From Streptomyces hainanensis (GTDB lineage: Bacteria; Actinomycetota; Actinomycetes; Streptomycetales; Streptomycetaceae): a stretch of DNA of 56,005 nucleotides. Both the position numbers and the translations under genes were made by a program. The notes below the pieces were generated by a model. The model was not told where the DNA came from, did no database searches, and saw only the letters and a list, made by a program, of their open reading frames with translations. The DNA lies in assembly GCF_004348415.1 (NCBI RefSeq), contig NZ_SMKI01000002.1:1-56005 (forward strand), given 5' to 3'. Below are positions 20,919-28,917 of this stretch, one piece after another (the stretch's first letter is position 1; each line of letters starts with the position of its first letter).

Positions 20919-21184
20919 CGCGCTTGATCATCAAGGCGGCTGAGTGGACTCTGACGGAGGAGGCGGCCGAGGGTGCGCCTCGGGCGATCTTCCACGTCGC
21001 CTGCCTCACCTGCGGGGCTGAGTCCGAAGCGGTCGACAACCAGCCGGACCCGGTGGAGACGTGGGCGCTGCGACACACCGGGCTGAACACCTCTCATCGG
21101 CAGTTCAAGCTCACCACCGAGTGGTTCTGGCGCGTCGTCCCCTCGCCCGGTAACCCCTACCGCGCCTTGGAGAGCGGGGGATGA
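20915..21184 (+). CDS. DUF7848-like small protein
   Basis: The 89-aa protein has the pattern '[20 protein letters not shown]' (continuing VETW), then '[16 protein letters not shown]' and '[11 protein letters not shown]'. A C-x-x-C pair and two conserved His are arranged like a small metal site. This matches my recollection of the streptomycete DUF7848 group, which is usually encoded near XRE regulators; its role is unknown. It starts with GTG at 20915 in overlap with the preceding gene and is followed by a very strong hairpin. Confidence 0.7.
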   Translation: MTRLIIKAAEWTLTEEAAEGAPRAIFHVACLTCGAESEAVDNQPDPVETWALRHTGLNTSHRQFKLTTEWFWRVVPSPGNPYRALESGG

Positions 21185-21267
21185 ACCGTGAGGCCCCCGG
21201 CCCGTCGGCAGAACGGAACGCGGGTGGCGGAGAAGGAGATTGTGCCTGACGTCGGAGCCTGACGGTC

Positions 21268-21309
21268 CGCGCGCCTTCACGTGCCCCCGGCGGCACGTGA
21301 AGGCGCGCG
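21268..21309 (+). terminator. Strong terminator hairpin with 18-bp arms
   Basis: Perfect 18-bp arms (21268-21285 and 21292-21309) enclose a 6-nt loop. It is 83 nt downstream of the three-gene small-protein operon and should end it. Confidence 0.75.
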
Positions 21310-21570
21310 CTCCACTCGCTCCGAGTCAGATCGATTCGGCCTGGTTTTGATCGATCTCTGCCCGGGGTGGTGTTGGCGTTGCTGGTCATCGGGGGGCTCG
21401 GCCGACCGGGCGGTCCCTCGCCAGGACCTGTCGGTTCTCCCCCGCAACAGCTTCCCGCGTGCCTGGCTCGGCCCGCCGGGCAGGACGAGGTGAACACAGT
21501 GCGTGACATTCTGCCGCCACTGCCACGGGGGGTGACGAGTGTCAGTCGCCGCGGTGAGCCGGAGCTGCCG
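21310..21570. other. Intergenic stretch with no recognised gene
   Basis: Together with 21185-21267 this leaves almost 400 bp between the small-gene operon and the next credible gene, interrupted only by the hairpin. Reading frames run through it in several phases, but none shows protein-like composition. It probably contains the promoter of the 21571 gene; I could not pick -35/-10 boxes with confidence. Confidence 0.5.
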
Positions 21571-21972
21571 ATGACGGATCCACGGCCGCTCCGGACGGCC
21601 CAACACGAGGTGGCCAGGGCAGCCACCGTGACCGTGTCCGATGTCGTCGAGGCTGGGTTGCACCAGACCTACCACTCGGTCACGGTCTCCTCCTGCGCTG
21701 CTCGGGAGGTGACGGTGCTCTGTCACCGGCACCTGCCGTGGGTTGCGTTCGCTGACCCGGGACGGCACCAGGCGTTCACCCCCTGGTTCGTCCAACCGCC
21801 GCCGTGGGCCGAGCACTTCACCTGGTGCGGCTTCACGGTGCTCGACCTCGGCTTCCTGCTCGCGCCCGTCGCCGGGGCCGATCTGTCGGCCCTGGGCCGT
21901 GTGGAGCGCGAGCAGGTCGGGTACGGGAAGCCGCGGGTGATCGGGGAGATTGCCTTCAACCGCTGGGACTGA
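21571..21972 (+). CDS. Hypothetical protein (133 aa)
   Basis: I do not recognise the family. The protein has a mixed alpha/beta look with conserved-looking blocks 'VTVLCHRHLPWVAFADP', 'FTPWFVQPPPWAEHFTWCGF', 'VLDLGFLLAPVAG' and the terminal 'KPRVIGEIAFNRWD', which is reminiscent of small soluble streptomycete proteins. There is no signal peptide or membrane segment. The ATG at 21571 follows GGAG by 6 nt; upstream in-frame codons are low in protein character. It stands alone ahead of the thioredoxin gene. Confidence 0.6.
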   Translation: MTDPRPLRTAQHEVARAATVTVSDVVEAGLHQTYHSVTVSSCAAREVTVLCHRHLPWVAFADPGRHQAFTPWFVQPPPWAEHFTWCGFTVLDLGFLLAPVAGADLSALGRVEREQVGYGKPRVIGEIAFNRWD

Positions 21973-22053
21973 GCGACGCCCCCGCGGCGGCTCGTCGGGC
22001 GCCGCGTGCCGGGTGCGTGTCCGAACGGTTCCGGAAGGGGGGAGACTGGTGCC

Positions 22054-23031
22054 ATGCAGCCACGCAACATGTCCATGAGCGGAGCCGTTGACCTCTCCGC
22101 GGTGAAGGCGGCCGCCGAGGCCAAGCAGAAGGCCGAGCGGGCCCGGTCCCAGCGGGCGGCCCAACCGGGCGGGCAGCAGGCGGCTGCCGCCACGCGACTG
22201 GTGATCGACGTCGACGAGGCCGGGTTCGAGCAGGAGGTGCTGCAGCGCAGCGCCGAGGTGCCCGTGGTCATCGACTTCTGGGCCGAGTGGTGCGAGCCGT
22301 GCAAGCAGCTCAGCCCCATCCTGGAGCGGCTGGCCGAGGCGTACGCCGGCCGGTTCGTGCTCGCCAAGATCGACGTCGACCAGAACCAGATGCTCTTCCA
22401 GCAGTTCGGCGTGCAGGGCATCCCCGCGGTGTTCGCGGTGATCGCCGGGCAGGCCCTGCCGCTGTTCCAGGGCGCGGCGCCGGAGCCGCAGGTGCGGCAG
22501 GTGCTCGACCAGTTGATCCAGGCCGCCGAGGAGCGGTTCGGCATCGTCGGCGCGCCGGTCGACCCGGAGCAGGCGGCGGCCGCCGGCGAGGAGGCGGCCG
22601 GCCCGCCGCAGCCGCCGGCCAACCCGACGCTGGCCGCGGCGCACGCCGCGCTGGACGGCGGGGACCTGGCCGGCGCGATCCAGGCGTACGAGAACGTGCT
22701 GGCCGACGAGCCGGGCAACCTGGAGGCCTCCATCGGCCTCGGCCAGGCGCGGTTGCTCAAGCGGGTGCAGGAGGCCGACCCGGCGAAGGTCCGCAAGGCC
22801 GCGGCCGACAAGCCGACCGACGTCGCCGCGCAGCTCGCCGCCGCCGACCTGGACCTGGTGGGCGGCCATGTCGAGGACGCCTTCGGCCGGTTGGTGTCCC
22901 TGGTGCAGCGCACGGCCGGGGAGGACCGGGACGCCGCGCGGGTGCGGCTGCTCGAACTCTTCGAGGTCGTCGGCCCGGACGACCCGCGCGTCATCAGCTC
23001 GCGTGCGGCGCTCTCCCGCGCGCTCTTCTGA
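22054..23031 (+). CDS. Thioredoxin-domain protein with TPR tail (YbbN/CnoX-like)
   Basis: The 325-aa protein has a charged N-terminal 45 residues, then a thioredoxin fold at about 47-160 with active site 'WAEWCEPCKQL' (C-E-P-C instead of C-G-P-C) and cis-Pro in 'VQGIPAVFAV'. Helical TPR-like repeats fill about 190-325 ('LAAAHAALDGGDLAGAIQAY', 'LEASIGLGQARLL'). YbbN/CnoX proteins act as co-chaperones or redox holdases with GroEL/DnaK rather than as general reductants. A GGGGGGAG Shine-Dalgarno precedes the ATG. A large hairpin follows the stop. It is a backbone gene, as far as I recall, in streptomycetes. Confidence 0.9.
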   Translation: MQPRNMSMSGAVDLSAVKAAAEAKQKAERARSQRAAQPGGQQAAAATRLVIDVDEAGFEQEVLQRSAEVPVVIDFWAEWCEPCKQLSPILERLAEAYAGRFVLAKIDVDQNQMLFQQFGVQGIPAVFAVIAGQALPLFQGAAPEPQVRQVLDQLIQAAEERFGIVGAPVDPEQAAAAGEEAAGPPQPPANPTLAAAHAALDGGDLAGAIQAYENVLADEPGNLEASIGLGQARLLKRVQEADPAKVRKAAADKPTDVAAQLAAADLDLVGGHVEDAFGRLVSLVQRTAGEDRDAARVRLLELFEVVGPDDPRVISSRAALSRALF

Positions 23032-23054
23032 GGGAATCGGCTCTTCTACACTTC

Positions 23055-23098
23055 ATGGCGGCCGCGCTTTACCAAAACTTGGTAATCGCGGCCGTCAT
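23055..23098 (+). terminator. Large inverted repeat after the thioredoxin gene
   Basis: Arms 23055-23075 and 23079-23098 pair almost completely. CGGCCGCG pairs with CGCGGCCG, and TTACCAA with TTGGTAA, around AAC, with one bulge and one wobble. It begins 23 nt after the stop and should be a terminator. The AT-rich tip TTACCAA-AAC-TTGGTAA could also serve as a protein-binding dyad. Apart from this and the 23226 dyad, 23032-23509 shows no gene. Confidence 0.65.
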
Positions 23099-23225
23099 TA
23101 CACTCGGTCACAAGGGCAGGGGGCTACTGGGGAGTTACGCCTGGTTGAAGGGAGGGTGCGGCTTTCGCGCGGTCGCGTCTTCGTGTCGACCGGCACGCGG
23201 TGATCACTCATTTGCCACATCGTTA

Positions 23226-23239
23226 TTACTCGCAAGTAA
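23226..23239. promoter_or_regulatory. TTACT-AGTAA dyad upstream of the DUF6230 operon
   Basis: TTACTCGCAAGTAA is a 14-bp near-palindrome with 5-bp arms in an otherwise GC-rich region, 270 bp before the DUF6230 start. TetR-family operators in actinomycetes often have the TTACT...AGTAA form. It probably marks the promoter region of the envelope operon and implies a long 5' leader. No cognate regulator is adjacent. Confidence 0.45.
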
Positions 23240-23509
23240 CGAACCCCTTGTGCCGGGACGTGAGATGCACCACGATCGGCCAAGCCGATGGGGCCACCCA
23301 TCGGCCTCGGAGCAGGGGGGTTCCCGCCGGCCCGCGAGGGGCGGAGGGACCTGTTTCGCTGTCAGCCGCGTCCAAGCGACGGTCAGTGGCTGTCGCCGGG
23401 GTGCACGCCCGGGGATAACGCACTTCTTCTCTCCAGGGCCCCGGACGGCTTGGCAGACCACGGGCTTGCGGAGTCCGTGGAGTTGTTCGTCCGAGAAGGA
23501 GGAAAGTCA

Positions 23510-24124
23510 ATGGAGTCACAGGCTCGCGGCGGCACGAGATGGCGGCGGTTCGGCCTCGTCATGGTGCCCGGCGTGGCCGCTACCGCTGCCATAGGTATCG
23601 CCCTCGCCCAGGGGGCGCTGGCCGCCTCGTTCTCCGTGTCCGGCCAGCAGTTCAAGGTGAGCGTGCGCCAGCTCGTGGGAGAGGGGTTCAATCAGTACGG
23701 CTCGTTCGTCACACCGCCCGACGGTCGGGACAGGCCCGTCGCGGTCTCGGCCTTCGATCACGCCGAGCTCAACGAGCTCTGCCAGTCGGTGGTCATCCCC
23801 GTTCCGTTGTTCGGAGACGTCACCGTCAAGATCAACGCCGGGTCCGACCCCAACAACCCCGTCGATGCGCAGAACCTGTTCATTGACCTGACGCAACTCG
23901 ACGCCGACGCGGAATTCAGGAACATCGACATCGGTGTCAGCGTGGACGAGCTCACTCGCGGGCCCGACCCGGTCAGGAACACGCTGCCCGGCTCGTTCGC
24001 TCAGCAAGCCGAATCAGTGACGCTCTCGCAAGTGGAGCAGACGGCCTGGGGGACCCAGGCCGGCACGTTCACCCTGAACGATCTCAGCCTGAGGTTGCAC
24101 AGGGGTAGCAACGAGTGTTTCTGA
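23510..24124 (+). CDS. DUF6230 exported protein
   Basis: The 204-aa protein has an N-terminal hydrophobic signal/anchor ('GLVMVPGVAATAAIGIALAQ', about 15-36) and an exported beta-rich domain: 'FSVSGQQFKVSVRQLVGEGF', 'LNELCQSVVIPVPLFGDVTV', 'NLFIDLTQLDADAEF', 'TFTLNDLSLRLHRG'. Homologues in Streptomyces are labelled DUF6230 and were sometimes called cholesterol esterase without evidence. It heads a three-gene operon with a DUF6114 membrane protein and an EP-rich exported protein, so an envelope-associated complex is likely. AGAAGGAGG precedes the ATG. Confidence 0.85.
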   Translation: MESQARGGTRWRRFGLVMVPGVAATAAIGIALAQGALAASFSVSGQQFKVSVRQLVGEGFNQYGSFVTPPDGRDRPVAVSAFDHAELNELCQSVVIPVPLFGDVTVKINAGSDPNNPVDAQNLFIDLTQLDADAEFRNIDIGVSVDELTRGPDPVRNTLPGSFAQQAESVTLSQVEQTAWGTQAGTFTLNDLSLRLHRGSNECF

Positions 24125-24235
24125 TCGGCTGATCCACGCCTGGGGCAGGGAGCGGAGACGCGCCTCTCTGCCCCAGGGCGCACCGCCGTATCGTGCATCC
24201 CGCCACTGAAACGCGCCACCAGGGGAGTACGTGCC

Positions 24236-24781
24236 GTGAGCACCAAGACTGAGGAAATGCCCAGAATCTCGCTGTTCACCCGGGCGCGCGTCGCCTTCCG
24301 GCACTTCAGGTGGCGGCGGCCGTTCTGGGCGGGCCTCTTTGTCCTCATAGGAGGACTGCCCATCGCCTACTTCCCGTATGCCAACATGACGTTCGGTCAG
24401 CTCACCGTTCGCATGGCCACCACGGCCGGCGCCGGGTCGCTTGTCATCGGCGTCCTGCTGATCGTTCTCGGCCTGACCATATGGTTCCAGCCGCATGTGC
24501 GGATATTCGCGGGCGTCGCCGCGATCATGTTGGCACTGGTCTCCCTGGTGGTCTCCAACGTTGGTGGCTTCCTGCTGGGTTTCCTGTTCGGCATGGTCGG
24601 CGGGGCCATGAGCATCGCCTGGATGCCGGGCGAAGCGCGGCCGACCGCGGCAAGGGACGCCGCGGCGGATGGCGAGCCGTCGGTCCCGGTCCCCGGGACA
24701 GGCAGCGCGCTGGAGGCCTTCCAAGGAGCCGCACCGGAGCGGGGGAAAGATCCGGGGAAGGGAAACCAAGGTGCCGAGTGA
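24236..24781 (+). CDS. DUF6114 integral membrane protein
   Basis: The 181-aa protein has four predicted membrane helices: 'PFWAGLFVLIGGLPIAYF', 'MATTAGAGSLVIGVLLIVLG', 'IFAGVAAIMLALVSLVVS' and 'GGFLLGFLFGMVGGAMSIAW'. A basic N-terminus ('ARVAFRHFRWRRP') and a hydrophilic Pro/Gly-rich C-tail flank them. The 'FRWRRPFWAG' start is, from memory, characteristic of DUF6114. It starts with GTG at 24236 and overlaps the next gene by 11 nt. The role is unknown; the conserved pairing with DUF6230 points to an envelope function. Confidence 0.87.
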   Translation: MSTKTEEMPRISLFTRARVAFRHFRWRRPFWAGLFVLIGGLPIAYFPYANMTFGQLTVRMATTAGAGSLVIGVLLIVLGLTIWFQPHVRIFAGVAAIMLALVSLVVSNVGGFLLGFLFGMVGGAMSIAWMPGEARPTAARDAAADGEPSVPVPGTGSALEAFQGAAPERGKDPGKGNQGAE

Positions 24782-26135
24782 AGAGATAACCACCGCGGAC
24801 GGCGATGGGTCACGGCACGCGGTGCCGCGCAGGCCACTGCTGCGCCGCCTCCACATGCCGGTGGGGAAGGCGATCGCGCTCGCGGCCATGCCGTCCGCCG
24901 CGCTGATGGGCATGGGCTTCACCTCTCCGCTGGCCAAGGCGGACCCGAGCCAGCCGGAGAACCCCTTCCAGGACGCGCCGTGCGTCGAGATGCCGGACGA
25001 GGCGGAGGCCGAGGACACGGCTGAGGAGCCGACCGAGGAACCGACGGCCGAGGAGACGCCGGAGCCCGAGCCGGAACCCGAGCCAGAACCGGAACCCGAG
25101 CCAGAACCGGAGCCCGACGAGGAAGCGGAGCCGGACGCGCAGCCGACGGAGTCCGAGACAGAGTCCGAGCCGGCGGAAGACGCCGCGGCCACCGAGCAGG
25201 AGCGTGCGGAGGGCCAGGACGCGGCCCAGGAGCCCACCGAGGAGGCCGAGGAGCCCACGGCCGAGGAGCCGAACCCCTGGGACCCGCTGGGCGTCGGGCG
25301 CGGCCTCGAGGAGCTCGGCAACGCCATCGGCGACGTCCTCAACCCCGGCCGCGACGAGGAGCCGCCCGCAGAGCCTGAGGAACCGGCGGAGGAGCCGGAG
25401 GACGAGCCGGAGCCGGAGCCGACGACGCCGCCCGCGGAGCAGGACGAGTCGGACCGGACCGAGACGGGGACCGACGAGGCGTCAGCGGACGAGGACGCCG
25501 CCGGGGAGCCGGACGCGGAGCAGACGGACGAGGCCGAGGCGGAGGCCGACGAGCGGGACGAGGCCGACGCCGAGGAGCAGGACGAGGTCGAGGTGGAGAC
25601 CGTCGACCCGTTCGCCCGCGACGAGTTGGGCCGGCTGCCGTTCCCCTGTCCCGAGGAGCGCCGCGTGCCCGGCATCGACGAACAGACGCCGCTCGTCCTG
25701 CCTGACCAGCCCTGGTATCTGGAAGCCAGCTACCTGACGCTGCGCGGCCTCGACTACCACGGCGTCGTCAACGTCACCACCGCCAACGGCGGCGTGAAGC
25801 AGGTGCTGAAGTTCACCGCTGACCTGATCGACATCGGCGACCTGCACCAGATCGTGGACGCGCCAGGCGGGGTCCGGTACCACGTGGGCACGGACCCGGG
25901 CTCCAACTCCACCTTCAGGAACGGCACGGTGACGATGTACACCGAGCGCTTGGAGGGCAATCTCTTCGGCATCATCCCGGTGGTCTTCGACCCCGAGCAC
26001 GAGCCGCCGCTCGACCTTCCCATCGCGAACTTCACCGACGTCCTCATCACCCAGGCCGGCCAGATGGGCGGCACGCTCACCATGCGGGGGATGACGAGCT
26101 ACACCACCAACGACGGGCCGACCACGGTGGGTTGA
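24771..26135 (+). CDS. Exported acidic EP-repeat protein with C-terminal beta domain
   Basis: The 454-aa protein starts with GTG at 24771, has an export segment ('VGKAIALAAMPSAALMGMGF', about 31-50), then about 225 residues of Glu/Pro/Ala/Asp-rich low complexity including an EPEP run near 95-120 (about 25060-25120). The C-terminal 170 residues are folded-looking: 'ASYLTLRGLDYHGVVNVTT', 'KQVLKFTADLIDIGDLHQ', 'GTVTMYTERLEGNLFGIIPV', 'FTDVLITQAGQMGG'. This tail is like those of other DUF6230-linked proteins. The acidic Pro-rich section would act as an extended wall-spanning spacer. It is the last gene of the operon, followed by a bidirectional terminator. Confidence 0.82.
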   Translation: MPSEEITTADGDGSRHAVPRRPLLRRLHMPVGKAIALAAMPSAALMGMGFTSPLAKADPSQPENPFQDAPCVEMPDEAEAEDTAEEPTEEPTAEETPEPEPEPEPEPEPEPEPEPDEEAEPDAQPTESETESEPAEDAAATEQERAEGQDAAQEPTEEAEEPTAEEPNPWDPLGVGRGLEELGNAIGDVLNPGRDEEPPAEPEEPAEEPEDEPEPEPTTPPAEQDESDRTETGTDEASADEDAAGEPDAEQTDEAEAEADERDEADAEEQDEVEVETVDPFARDELGRLPFPCPEERRVPGIDEQTPLVLPDQPWYLEASYLTLRGLDYHGVVNVTTANGGVKQVLKFTADLIDIGDLHQIVDAPGGVRYHVGTDPGSNSTFRNGTVTMYTERLEGNLFGIIPVVFDPEHEPPLDLPIANFTDVLITQAGQMGGTLTMRGMTSYTTNDGPTTVG

Positions 26136-26177
26136 TCCGCATTGCGAGAAGGCGGGCGCGAACGCGGGGCGCGCGAA

Positions 26178-26204
26178 GGCGGGGCGGCGCGGTGCCGCCC
26201 CGCC
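26178..26204. terminator. Bidirectional terminator between envelope operon and pyk
   Basis: GGCGGGGCGGC (26178-26188) and GCCGCCCCGCC (26194-26204) form a perfect 11-bp stem with a 5-nt loop, midway between two convergent stop codons (26135 and 26234). Confidence 0.7.
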
Positions 26205-26233
26205 GGGAGAGCGCCGGGAGCGCCAGGGGACCC

Positions 26234-27664
26234 TCAGACGCCCTGCTGGCCGCCGATGTGGTGAACGCGGACCATGTTGGTGGTGCCGGCCACGCCGGGA
26301 GGCGAGCCGGCGGTGATGATCATGGTGTCGCCCGCCTCGTAGCGGTTGAGGCGGGACAGCTCGGCGTCGCAGAGCTCCACCATCTCGTCCGTGTGGTTGA
26401 CGTGCGGGACGACCGTGGTCTCCACGCCCCAGCTCAGCGTGAGCTGGTTGCGGGTGGCCGGCTCCGAGGTGAAGGCCAGGATCGGCTGGATCGCGCGGTA
26501 GCGGGAGAGCCGGCGGGCCGTGTCACCGGACTTGGTGAAGGCCACCAGCGCCCTGGCATCCAGGAAGTCGGCGATCTCGCAGGCGGCGCGGGCCACGGAA
26601 CCGCCCTGGGTGCGCGGCTTCTTGCCCGGCACCAGCGGTTGGAGGCCGCGGGAGAGCAGCTCGCCCTCGGCGGCCACCACGATCTTGGACATGGTCTTGA
26701 CCGTCTCGACCGGGTAGCGGCCGACCGACGACTCGGCGGAGAGCATCACCGCGTCCGCGCCGTCCAGGATGGCGTTGGCCACGTCGGACGCCTCGGCGCG
26801 GGTGGGGCGGGAGTTGGTGATCATCGACTCCATCATCTGGGTCGCCACGATCACCGGCTTGGCGTTCCGGCGGCACAGCTCGATGAGCCGCTTCTGCACC
26901 ATCGGGACCTTCTCCAGCGGGTACTCCACCGCCAGGTCGCCGCGGGCCACCATCACACCGTCGAAGGCCAGGACGACCTCCTCCATGTTGTCGACCGCCT
27001 GCGGCTTCTCGACCTTGGCGATCACCGGCACCCGGCGGCCGACCCGGTCCATCACCCGGTGCACGTCCCGCACGTCCTCCGCGTTGCGCACGAAGGAGAG
27101 GGCCACCATGTCGGCGCCGAGCCGCAGCGCGAACTCCAGGTCCTCGACGTCCTTCTCGGAGAGCGCCGGCACGTTCACCGCGACGCCCGGCAGGTTGATC
27201 CCCTTGTGGTCGGAGATCACGCCGCCCTCGATCACGATGGTCTTCACCCGAGGGCCGTCCACCTCGGTGACCTGGAGCGAGACGTTGCCGTCGTTGATCA
27301 GGATGGCCTCGCCCTTGGCGACGTCACCCGGCAGCCCCTTGTAGGTGGTGCCGCAGATGGACCGGTCGCCCGGCACGTCCTCGGTGGTGATGGTGAACTC
27401 GTCGCCCCGCTGGAGCTCCACGGGGCCGTTGGCGAAGGTCTCAAGGCGGATCTTGGGGCCCTGGAGGTCGGCCAGCACGCCCACGGCGACGCCGGTCTCC
27501 TCGCTCGCCTTGCGGACCCGGTGGTACCGCTCCTCGTGCTCCTCGTGCGAGCCGTGGCTGAAGTTGAACCGGGCCACGTTCATGCCTGCCTCGATCAGCG
27601 CCTTCAGCTTCTCGAAGGAGTCGACGGCTGGGCCCAGGGTGCAGACGATTTTGGAACGGCGCAT
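26234..27664 (-). CDS. pyk: Pyruvate kinase
   Basis: The 476-aa enzyme catalyses phosphoenolpyruvate + ADP to pyruvate + ATP in glycolysis. Visible family features are 'RRSKIVCTLGPA' at the start, 'NVARFNFSHGSHEEH' (substrate Arg and His), 'DLQGPKIRLE', 'GVMVARGDLAVE', the signature 'VIAKVEKPQAVDNM' with the catalytic Lys, and 'VIVATQMMESMI'. Full length has A, B and C domains. The ATG at 27664 is the normal start. It is downstream of ackA and pta on the same strand with 47 nt to the ackA stop, so the three form a module for acetyl-CoA and ATP output. S. coelicolor has two pyk genes; this one sits, from memory, in the pyk2 context. Confidence 0.97.
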   Translation of the reverse strand: MRRSKIVCTLGPAVDSFEKLKALIEAGMNVARFNFSHGSHEEHEERYHRVRKASEETGVAVGVLADLQGPKIRLETFANGPVELQRGDEFTITTEDVPGDRSICGTTYKGLPGDVAKGEAILINDGNVSLQVTEVDGPRVKTIVIEGGVISDHKGINLPGVAVNVPALSEKDVEDLEFALRLGADMVALSFVRNAEDVRDVHRVMDRVGRRVPVIAKVEKPQAVDNMEEVVLAFDGVMVARGDLAVEYPLEKVPMVQKRLIELCRRNAKPVIVATQMMESMITNSRPTRAEASDVANAILDGADAVMLSAESSVGRYPVETVKTMSKIVVAAEGELLSRGLQPLVPGKKPRTQGGSVARAACEIADFLDARALVAFTKSGDTARRLSRYRAIQPILAFTSEPATRNQLTLSWGVETTVVPHVNHTDEMVELCDAELSRLNRYEAGDTMIITAGSPPGVAGTTNMVRVHHIGGQQGV

Positions 27665-27711
27665 GCTGGCGATCCTACTCGTTTTGTTCCGTGCCGGAAT
27701 AATGTGGTGTC

Positions 27712-28917
27712 TTACCGGGGCCGGGCCAGGGCGAAAGCCTGGGTGGCGATCTCCAGTTCCTCGTCCGTGGGCACCACGGCGACCGCCACCCGAGCGTACT
27801 CCGGGGAGATGAGCCGGGGCCCCTTCGCCGCCGCCGAGTTCAACCGTTCGTCGATCTCGATTCCCAGTCCCGAAAGCCCCGCGACGGCCGCCGCTCGCAC
27901 CTCGGTCGAGTTCTCCCCGACGCCGGCCGTGAACGCCACCGCGTCCACCCGGCCGAGCACCGCCACGTAGGCGCCCAGGTACTTCCGCAGTCGGTACGCG
28001 TAGACGTCGAACGCCAGCCGGGCCGCCGGGTCGCCCGCCGCCATCCGGCGCGCGATCTCCCGCATGTCGTTGTCCCCGCACAGGCCGAGGAGCCCCGAGC
28101 GCTTGTTGAGCAGCGCGTCGATCTCGTCGACCGGCATGCCGGCCACCCGCGCCAGGTGGAAGACCACCGCCGGGTCGAGGTCGCCGGAGCGGGTGCCCAT
28201 CACCAGGCCCTCCAGCGGCGTCAGGCCCATCGAGGTGTCCACGCACCGGCCGCCCGCCACCGCCGAGGCGGAGGCGCCGTTGCCGAGGTGCAGCACGATC
28301 ACGTTGACCTCGGACGGGTCGCGGCCCAGCAACGCGGCGGCGCGGCGCGACACATAGGCGTGCGAGGTGCCGTGGAAGCCGTAGCGGCGGATCCGGTGCC
28401 GGTCCGCGGTCGCCACGTCGATCGCGTAACGGGCCGCGTGCTCCGGCATGGTGGTGTGGAACGCGGTGTCGAAGACGGCGACCTGCGGCACGTCGGGGTT
28501 GAGCGCCCGGGCCGTGCGGATGCCGGCCAGGTTGGCCGGGTTGTGCAGCGGGGCCAGCGGCACAAGACGTTCGATCTCGGCGAGCACCGCGTCGTCCACC
28601 AGCGTGGGCTCGGTGAAGGACTGCCCGCCGTGCACCACCCGGTGGCCCACCACGGCCAGTTCCGGGGAGTCCAACCCCCGCCCGTCCGCGGCCAGTTCCT
28701 CGGCGGCGAGGCGGAGCGCGGCGCCGTGGTCGGGCACCGGCAGCTCGCGCTCCCGGCGCCGGCCGTCGGCCGGGGTGTGCGTGAGCCGGGCGGTGCGCTC
28801 GCCGATCCGCTCCACCAGGCCGACGGCCAGCCGGGCCTCGTCCCGCATGTCGAGCAGCTGGTACTTCACCGACGAGGAGCCGGAGTTGAGCACCAGCACC
28901 CGTGTCGCCCCGGTCAT
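27712..28917 (-). CDS. ackA: Acetate kinase
   Basis: The 401-aa enzyme converts acetyl phosphate + ADP to acetate + ATP, and the reverse. Diagnostic motifs are 'VLVLNSGSSSVKYQL' at the start, 'GHRVVHGG' (about 91-98), 'FDTAFHTTMP', 'RRYGFHGTSHAYVS', 'HLGNGASASAV' and 'FTAGVGENSTEVR'. The ATG at 28917 overlaps the pta stop (ATGA at 28914-28917), so translation is coupled to phosphotransacetylase. The length is typical. Confidence 0.97.
   Translation of the reverse strand: MTGATRVLVLNSGSSSVKYQLLDMRDEARLAVGLVERIGERTARLTHTPADGRRRERELPVPDHGAALRLAAEELAADGRGLDSPELAVVGHRVVHGGQSFTEPTLVDDAVLAEIERLVPLAPLHNPANLAGIRTARALNPDVPQVAVFDTAFHTTMPEHAARYAIDVATADRHRIRRYGFHGTSHAYVSRRAAALLGRDPSEVNVIVLHLGNGASASAVAGGRCVDTSMGLTPLEGLVMGTRSGDLDPAVVFHLARVAGMPVDEIDALLNKRSGLLGLCGDNDMREIARRMAAGDPAARLAFDVYAYRLRKYLGAYVAVLGRVDAVAFTAGVGENSTEVRAAAVAGLSGLGIEIDERLNSAAAKGPRLISPEYARVAVAVVPTDEELEIATQAFALARPR

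Noticed and set aside
25060-25120. EP codon repeats as a mobile or satellite repeat.
   Set aside because: They are an in-frame low-complexity spacer of an exported protein, common in wall-spanning proteins.
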